A stretch of 64,000 bases of DNA from the NCBI RefSeq assembly GCF_016599855.1, contig NZ_CP067041.1:2170001-2234000 (forward strand), given 5' to 3'. Shown one piece after another: positions 59,638 to 64,000 of the stretch. Position 1 is the first letter of the stretch, and the number at the start of each line of letters is the position of its first letter. A program made the position numbers and the translations under genes. The notes under the pieces are model-generated. The model ran no database searches and was not told the DNA's origin. It was given only the letters and a program-made list of their open reading frames with translations. This DNA is from Bradyrhizobium diazoefficiens (GTDB lineage: Bacteria > Pseudomonadota > Alphaproteobacteria > Rhizobiales > Xanthobacteraceae).

Positions 59638-60150
59638 TTACTTGTCGGCCCTGGTGCGCTCGGCGTCCTTTAACTGCGTACGCAGCGCCGGCAGGTGCTC
59701 GCGCGCGAAGGCGGCGAGCGCGGGATTGTCGGGCGTCCTCAGATAGCGCTCGAGCAGGGCGATTGTGGTTTCGTATTCGGGGATCTGGGCGGCATAGAAG
59801 CTTCTGACATAGGCCGGCCCGTCCGTATCGTCCGGCTGGGCGAGGCTGATGCCGGTGGATGCCATCTTGCTCACGCGCGGCTCGGTGCCTATGGACTGCT
59901 GGATCTCCTTCAGCCTTTTGTCGCGCTTGGCCGCCTCTTCAGCGCGCAAGGCGGCGAGGTTCTTGACCTCCGCATTGCCTTTCAGGTCGGTGCTTTCCAA
60001 CAGACCCTGCTGGAAGCGGCTGAAGGCATAGAGGCCGCTGATGACGTCGGTCGCGTCAGGCACACGGTCGCCGCGCATCTGCTCGCCGGTGCTGTCGGCA
60101 AGCGCAGGAGTGCTGATGAAGGCCAGGAGAATTGCGACGAATATCCGCAT
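59638..60150 (-). CDS. DUF4142-family periplasmic protein
   Basis: The 170-residue protein has a signal peptide (MRIFVAILLAFISTPALA) and an all-helical body including FSRFQQGLLESTDLKGNAEV and YAAQIPEYETTIALLERYLR, then DNPALAAFAREHLPALRTQL. The pattern matches DUF4142, ferritin-like helical bundles found in many rhizobia. A partial paralogue begins beyond the end of the window (63709). Function unknown; the family is often stress-linked. Confidence 0.8.
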   Translation of the reverse strand: MRIFVAILLAFISTPALADSTGEQMRGDRVPDATDVISGLYAFSRFQQGLLESTDLKGNAEVKNLAALRAEEAAKRDKRLKEIQQSIGTEPRVSKMASTGISLAQPDDTDGPAYVRSFYAAQIPEYETTIALLERYLRTPDNPALAAFAREHLPALRTQLKDAERTRADK

Positions 60151-60246
60151 GAATATCCAATGGCCGATGGCGTGCTAAGTTCCCGCGGAGGTTACGATGC
60201 CGTAGGGGCGGTTGCAGGGCAGAGGTTCCATGCCCACGTGTAATCC

Positions 60247-60441
60247 ATGAAACAGTCTGACATCTTCAGGGACAACGCTGAGAACTGCCTGCAATTGGCT
60301 GAGCGCTCGGAAGGGCAACCCGCCTACAAGCGCTATTCGCGCATGGCGGATGCCTGGACGGCGTTGGCGCAAGAGCAGGATTGGCTCGATGGCGAAATCC
60401 CGCCCGTCAAGCTCAGTGTCCTGCACGGCCAGAGTGCCTGA
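60247..60441 (+). CDS. Small helical protein, unknown function
   Basis: The 64-residue protein reads DIFRDNAENCLQLAERSEGQ and SRMADAWTALAQEQDWLDGE, two amphipathic helices. The pattern of an N-terminal helix with Cys and a C-terminal W-T-x-LA-x-E-x-x-WLDG helix recurs in small rhizobial proteins of this type. It is probably cytoplasmic. The ribosome site is weak. Confidence 0.65.
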   Translation: MKQSDIFRDNAENCLQLAERSEGQPAYKRYSRMADAWTALAQEQDWLDGEIPPVKLSVLHGQSA

Positions 60442-60563
60442 CCGCTCTCGCTTTCGTGACTCCGCGTGTGAGACCGTTCACGGTATCAGCGGGACCAATC
60501 GGTCAGCCATATCAGGGATAGTCGATCGCGTTGATTTTTTGAATCCAGAAGGAGGTTTTTGCG

Positions 60564-60695
60564 ATGGCTCCACGTCTGGCACTTCTCTCACTCATTCTCG
60601 CATTTGGCGTTTCGGTTGCGTTCGCGACGGTGACGACGGTTCGGCAAGTGCATCAGGAAAGCGCATCCGTTGGGGTGCACGCGTCGCACAGCTGA
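60564..60695 (+). CDS. 43-residue membrane or secreted peptide
   Basis: The ATG at 60564 follows a very strong AGAAGGAGG ribosome site. MAPRLALLSLILAFGVSVAF forms a signal or membrane helix, followed by a 23-residue polar tail (VTTVRQVHQESASVGV). It is too short for family assignment, but the ribosome site makes translation likely. Confidence 0.65.
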   Translation: MAPRLALLSLILAFGVSVAFATVTTVRQVHQESASVGVHASHS

Positions 60696-60720
60696 TCCCG
60701 AAACACCTCTTGCCAGTTTC

Positions 60721-60745
60721 GGAACATTCGACGCACGGGAGCGTA
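60721..60745 (+). promoter_or_regulatory. EcfG-type general stress promoter candidate
   Basis: GGAAC-N16-CGTA keeps the -35 element and three of four -10 bases, 36 bp before the ATG at 60782. Confidence 0.45.
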
Positions 60746-60781
60746 AGCGCTTCGAGGCATCGGACCAGGCAAGAGGACATC

Positions 60782-60997
60782 ATGGCACATTCCAACCAGG
60801 GCATCGTCAAGGACAAGCGCGCGGAAGAACAGCCGCGCGACAAGCAGCGTGCGCAGACCGTGCACAAGACGGACCAAAAGGGCCAGAAGGGGTCGCCGTC
60901 GCGTGAGGCAACACGTGATCCCAGGCTCAACGACGACAGCAAGACGCCGGGCTCGGGTATGACTTCGGATGATTCCGGCGCAGCGCCAAGCGGCTAA
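60782..60997 (+). CDS. Small hydrophilic disordered protein
   Basis: The ATG at 60782 after AAGAGGA gives 71 residues that are almost free of hydrophobic residues (VKDKRAEEQPRDKQRAQTVH, then KTDQKGQKGSPSREATRD). This composition resembles hydrophilin or desiccation-type proteins. An EcfG-like promoter precedes it. A hairpin-rich segment follows from 61002. Confidence 0.7.
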   Translation: MAHSNQGIVKDKRAEEQPRDKQRAQTVHKTDQKGQKGSPSREATRDPRLNDDSKTPGSGMTSDDSGAAPSG

Positions 60998-61001
60998 TTG
61001 C

Positions 61002-61119
61002 GCGAGGAACGAATCCTCGCACGAGGAGTCGACAGATTGCTTCCGGTTGACATGCCCCCGGTGCTCCGGAAGCAATCTCCAAGGACGGCCCTGGCACCCC
61101 ACTGTGCCGGGGTCGTTTT
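61002..61119 (+). ncRNA. Candidate structured RNA or 3' UTR with three stem-loops and U-tract
   Basis: Three hairpins follow the stop codon at 60997. The first has arms GCGAGGA / TCCTCGC (61002-61020). The second is a perfect 12-bp stem GATTGCTTCCGG / CCGGAAGCAATC (61035-61046 and 61066-61077) with a 19-nt loop. The third is CCCTGGCAC / GTGCCGGGG (61089-61112) followed by TCGTTTTG. The last resembles an intrinsic terminator. The whole could be a 3'-derived small RNA or a stabilising 3' UTR; no gene fits here. Confidence 0.45.
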
Positions 61120-61313
61120 GTATTGAGCCCTTGGAGGGGTCATCCTTCGCTGCCGCCGTCGGGGTCGCCTTGCGTATGTCCGTCAGGTCCACGGCCGAAT
61201 ACGCCGAAATTGCTCGACTTCAGGCCAATTGATGCATCGACGTCCGCTGCTGCCAGTCCGAACCTAAGGAGTTCGCGGACCGCCCCGGCGCGCGTCGGCA
61301 TACCGACTCTTGT

Positions 61314-61338
61314 GGAACTCAAGGTAGGTTGCCAGGTT
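61314..61338 (+). promoter_or_regulatory. EcfG-type general stress promoter candidate
   Basis: GGAAC-N16-GGTT lies 83 bp before the ATG at 61421. The pattern matches those before 49109 and 59336. Confidence 0.4.
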
Positions 61339-61420
61339 ACAAAACCCAAGCGATATCAGAGTGTTAAATCTTGAAACGACTCCCCCGGAAAACGCATTCT
61401 AAAGGAAAGGGAGATGGGCC

Positions 61421-61579
61421 ATGACGGATGAGGTCAGGTTACCCCGCAAGCTTTCCGAGGAGTCGGACGCGCCCAAGCCGGTGCGGCCGAGCCACCCAAA
61501 GGTCATCGAGCAAGTCGAGCGCTGGGCCAACAGCCCAGGACTCCAACCACCGAGGACGGACGATGCGAAAACGATCTGA
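61421..61579 (+). CDS. Small hydrophilic protein, 52 residues
   Basis: The frame MTDEVRLPRKLSEESDAPKP continues VRPSHPKVIEQVERWANSPG and ends at TGA 61577-61579. Purine-rich AAAGGAAAGGGAG precedes the ATG. It is Pro-rich and charged, probably disordered. Function unknown; support comes from ribosome site, composition and promoter candidate only. Confidence 0.5.
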   Translation: MTDEVRLPRKLSEESDAPKPVRPSHPKVIEQVERWANSPGLQPPRTDDAKTI

Positions 61580-61683
61580 GTCCCATACGTTCGAACAGCG
61601 TTTGGAAGCACAGAGGGCGCGCCCCGAACGTAGGCTCGCGAGCCTCCCGGATGGCAGAGAGCGGGCTCCGCCGATTCCCGCTG

Positions 61684-62169
61684 CTACCGCAAGAAACCGC
61701 GATTGCTCGCTGATCGCGGCCTGTGTTCCGGCTGCGGGTGTCGCGAGACGACGCGAACGGTCCGCCTTAGCCACCACGCGGACACGGAGACCACGGCCCA
61801 GGCGATGATCGCGGCAGCGAATGCACCTGGGATGCTTTCCGATACAATGAGGTGGAAGGCGGCGGCGAATGCGGCAAGGCCGATGCTTCCAAGCGCTGCA
61901 CCTGCCGCATCGAGCGCTGCGGCCTGCTGACCGCGTCTGCGGCCGCTGAGAGCGTTCTTCTCTTTCCTACGGCGCTCGTGGCTTTCGATCAGCGTTGCAC
62001 TGGCGCAGAAGATGGCAGGCAGCGCGAGAAAGAGCCCGCCCACGGAGACGCCGAAGCGTGCACCCGCGATCCCCGCCAACACTGTTGCCAGTCCGCCGAG
62101 CAGGAAACGAATGCCATACTCGTACCAGCGCGTTTGCTTGAGCGACGACGGCGACAGCTTGACCAGCAT
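61684..62169 (-). CDS. DUF3147-like membrane protein, copy 2
   Basis: The ATG at 62169 overlaps the stop of the upstream gene (TGATG) and gives 161 residues. Transmembrane segments are IRFLLGGLATVLAGIAGARF, GLFLALPAIFCASATLIESH, LGSIGLAAFAAAFHLIV and AAAIIAWAVVSVSAWWL, with a basic cytoplasmic loop ERRRKEKNALSGRRRGQQ. The pattern fits DUF3147/GlpM-like proteins and its neighbour at 62169. The C-terminal 20 residues are basic. Confidence 0.75.
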   Translation of the reverse strand: MLVKLSPSSLKQTRWYEYGIRFLLGGLATVLAGIAGARFGVSVGGLFLALPAIFCASATLIESHERRRKEKNALSGRRRGQQAAALDAAGAALGSIGLAAFAAAFHLIVSESIPGAFAAAIIAWAVVSVSAWWLRRTVRVVSRHPQPEHRPRSASNRGFLR

Positions 62170-62516
62170 CAGGCAGCACCTCCGAAACCCGCAAGCAGGC
62201 CGAAGGCGACGACAAGCCACACCGCAAAAGCGATGATGGTGGCGGGCAACGCGGCAAGCCGGAACCTCATCAGCAAATGGCAGACGGCGACGCTATAGCA
62301 GGCGAGGGCGGCCGCACCATAGATCATGCTCCAGCTTTCGGCTGCGGCGTAGGATGCGCCGTGCTCAACGACGGCGATGCCAAGCGTGGCAAGCGCGACG
62401 GAAGGGGCGGCGCCGAGAAGTCCGCCGAAGCTCTTGGGCCTGAGCATATCGCCGAGGATCGCGAAAGCGGACACGATGACGCCGCCGGCAATGAAGCGCA
62501 GGACATATTCAGTCAT
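62169..62516 (-). CDS. DUF3147-like membrane protein, copy 1
   Basis: The 115-residue protein has four hydrophobic segments, including VLRFIAGGVIVSAFAILGDM and RPKSFGGLLGAAPSVALATL, which matches the first half of DUF3147 proteins. It overlaps the upstream PAP2 gene by 8 nt and couples to the downstream paralogue by TGATG. Two half-size or paralogous subunits could form a heteromeric membrane complex. Confidence 0.8.
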   Translation of the reverse strand: MTEYVLRFIAGGVIVSAFAILGDMLRPKSFGGLLGAAPSVALATLGIAVVEHGASYAAAESWSMIYGAAALACYSVAVCHLLMRFRLAALPATIIAFAVWLVVAFGLLAGFGGAA

Positions 62517-63081
62517 GGTCGTGCCTGTCGGTCCACCTCATGTATGTCCGTGGCCTCAGCATCCGCTCGACGGCGACGCCGAGCGAGAAGCCGGCGATGA
62601 CGTCGCTGGTCCAGTGCGCAAGCAGCGCGACGCGGCTCAGCGAAAGGAATACGGCGATCAGGCGAACGAGACGCCGTCGCGCCGGCGGCAGCAGGCCGGC
62701 AGCGGACGCCAGCGCTCCCATATGTACGGCATGGCCGGAAGGAAACGCATCATGCGGCTGTCCGGAGAATGGAACGCCGCGCCAATGGCCTCGAACGGTC
62801 AGCCGGTCGGGCCTGACCTGATCGAACACCGATTTCAGGATGTGCGGCAATACCGCGGTTGCCAGCGAAACCACCAGGAGGTGGTTTGCGATGCGACGCT
62901 CTTCGCGAGATCGAAGCTGCGCGTACAGCCAACCCGCGGCTGCCAGCGCGAGTAGCACGTGCTCGTCCGCGCCCCAGGTCAGCGCTTCGGCGGATCGCTC
63001 GAGCCCCGAGTTGGTATGATCCGCGATTTCATTCGCGACCGCGATATCCGCACGGGTCGGTTCGATAGTTAGAAGGGCCAT
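62509..63081 (-). CDS. PAP2-family membrane phosphatase
   Basis: From the ATG at 63081 the protein is 190 residues. The three PAP2 motifs are complete: KSVFDQVRPDR, PSGHA within AFPSGHAVHMG, and SRVALLAHWTSDVIAG. Several membrane spans surround them. Members remove phosphate from lipid phosphates such as undecaprenyl diphosphate or phosphatidic acid. It is the first gene of a three-gene operon with two DUF3147-like proteins. A GGAAC-N16-GCTT sequence at 63120-63144 is a weak stress-promoter candidate. Confidence 0.9.
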   Translation of the reverse strand: MALLTIEPTRADIAVANEIADHTNSGLERSAEALTWGADEHVLLALAAAGWLYAQLRSREERRIANHLLVVSLATAVLPHILKSVFDQVRPDRLTVRGHWRGVPFSGQPHDAFPSGHAVHMGALASAAGLLPPARRRLVRLIAVFLSLSRVALLAHWTSDVIAGFSLGVAVERMLRPRTYMRWTDRHDHD

Positions 63082-63214
63082 CAATCCATCAGCAGAGCTT
63101 CGTTTGTGACGATTATGTAAAGCTTCCGCGACAGATCGGGTTCCAAGACAAACAAGGACGGACCGCCATGATGCTTGAATCGAGCCGGCTGCTACGAAGT
63201 TGCAATTGCGCGGT

Positions 63215-63619
63215 TTAAGGCTGCCCCGATCCTCCTGCCGAGCCATACACCTGCCCGGTCGCGTAGCTGGCGTCAGCCGCGGCAAGCTGCACGTAGATCG
63301 ACGCAAGCTCGGCGGGCTGGCCGGAGCGGCCGAGTGGCGTCATTCCGCCGAACTTTTCCAGCTTCTCCATGGTCGCGCCGCCGGAGACCTGGAGCGGTGT
63401 CCAGATCGGTCCGGGTGCCACCGCATTGACGCGGATGCCCTTGGAGGCAAGCTGCTTCGCCAGCGACTTCACGTAATTCATCGTAGCGGCCTTGGTCTGC
63501 GCATAGTCATAGAGGTCGGGTGAGGGATCGTAGGCCTGCTCGGAGGCTGTTCCGATGATGCAGGCGCCCGGCTCCAGATGGGGCAGCGCCGCCTTGATGA
63601 TCCAGAACGGGGCGTACAC
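63215..63619 (-). pseudogene. Truncated short-chain dehydrogenase/reductase
   Basis: Only the C-terminal 134 residues of an SDR remain. [20 protein letters not shown] starts abruptly, and the catalytic tyrosine motif [34 protein letters not shown] and [12 protein letters not shown] are intact. Full-length relatives are about 285 residues with a TGxxxGIG cofactor-binding half, which is absent here; sequence upstream of 63620 is unrelated. The fragment cannot bind NAD(P) normally and is most likely a deletion remnant. The nominal start is a GTG without a ribosome site. Confidence 0.8.
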
Positions 63620-63708
63620 GAGTCTCCGCGAGTTTGCAGTGTCAACTCACGCAGAGAAGCATCGTTGCCAAAAGAGGACGCCGGCAGAGCCGGCGCCCTC
63701 CGAAGCTG

Positions 63709-64000
63709 CTACTTCGACTGTCCGACGCTCGGCGCCCTGCCGAGCTCCTTGGCCATGTCGAGATGATGCCTGAGTGTCGGCAGCGTCTTGTCGGCCCAGT
63801 CCTTCAGTGCAGGATTATCGCCGCCCTTGGCATAGCGGTTGAACAGCGAGATTGCGTCCTCGTGCGCGCTGACCTGGTAGGAGTCGTAATCCGAGCTGAA
63901 GTCCTTGCCCGAGGCGCTCTTGAGCTTGTCCAGCTTGCTCTGGTGCGAGCTGTCGAGCGCCGTCGGCAGCGTCGCTTTCACCTTGCCGTTGCCGACCAGA
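63709..64000 (-). CDS. DUF4142-family protein, C-terminal part (5' end outside window)
   Basis: The frame is open to the window edge and reads LVGNGKVKATLPTALDSSHQ, SYQVSAHEDAISLFNRYAKG, then DNPALKDWADKTLPTLRHHL and a stop at 63709. It is a paralogue of the protein at 59638, which has the same DNPAL..A...LP.LR ending. The N-terminus and signal peptide lie beyond the window. Confidence 0.75.
   Translation of the reverse strand, partial: LVGNGKVKATLPTALDSSHQSKLDKLKSASGKDFSSDYDSYQVSAHEDAISLFNRYAKGGDNPALKDWADKTLPTLRHHLDMAKELGRAPSVGQSK

Noticed and set aside
60998..61420. Short open frames in the gap after 60997
   Set aside because: They lack ribosome sites and cross the hairpin structures. A structured RNA explains the segment better.
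63169..63219. Sixteen-codon frame starting ATGATGCTTGAATCG
   Set aside because: It is preceded by a reasonable purine stretch but is too short and too cysteine/arginine-rich to support as a gene without expression data.

Overview
The window is GC-rich, densely coding alphaproteobacterial chromosome. The content points to Bradyrhizobium or a close relative in the Nitrobacteraceae. The main reasons are a red-type (form IC) RuBisCO operon in the order cbbF-P-T-A-L-S-X-E with a divergent cbbR, many ABC uptake systems, families of very small Rhizobiales-type proteins, and intergenic palindromic repeats of the kind I associate with that genus. The assignment is inference from gene content; no rRNA or housekeeping marker is present. 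I see no insertion sequence, prophage, integrase or CRISPR array.

Layout. Positions 1-18,100 are a transport and carbohydrate/lactone region. It holds the tail of an RlpA-like protein, a Gfo/Idh/MocA oxidoreductase, an orphan branched-chain-type binding protein, a sugar ABC system (binding protein, double ATPase, two permeases), a minus-strand liv-type operon with two paralogous binding proteins, a fused LivG-LivF ATPase and a terminal SMP-30 lactonase, a secreted metallophosphoesterase-like protein, and a second (Tat-exported) SMP-30 protein. Positions 18,400-24,770 carry a CoA-transferase, a GrdB-like protein, a Nudix hydrolase, a GNAT protein, an FAD-linked oxidase, the tRNA-modification gene tsaC/sua5, and a tRNA-Pro(CGG). 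Positions 25,000-29,800 encode a DctB/DctD-like sensor and sigma-54 activator followed by an MHS-family transporter. Between them lie a strong -24/-12 promoter and two palindromic upstream sites spaced 32 bp, so the regulatory circuit can be read from the DNA. Positions 30,900-32,850 hold a TetR regulator and an MFS transporter sharing a duplicated operator.

Positions 33,990-43,870 are the complete Calvin-Benson-Bassham module: cbbR divergent from cbbFPTALSXE. It is followed by a PAS-GGDEF-EAL protein, a DegP-like protease, and a run of small proteins that includes a histone-H1-like protein and a divergent pair with a LexA-type box between them. Positions 51,263-59,060 encode two signalling proteins: a REC-PAS-HWE kinase and a 2,096-residue hybrid kinase with about eleven tandem 92-residue HAMP units. 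The remainder (59,300-64,000) looks like a stress-response cluster: DUF4142 proteins, tiny secreted or disordered proteins, two DUF3147 membrane proteins, a PAP2 phosphatase and a truncated SDR gene. Several of these small genes have GGAAC-N16/17-nGTT-like promoters typical of the alphaproteobacterial EcfG general stress response.

I did not find a clearly new multi-gene system. The observations most worth testing are the HAMP-array kinase with its alternating A/B repeat types, the readable sigma-54 and TetR circuits, the asymmetric LivGF fusion, a structured 120-nt segment at 61,002-61,119, and the putative SOS and general-stress control of uncharacterised small genes.
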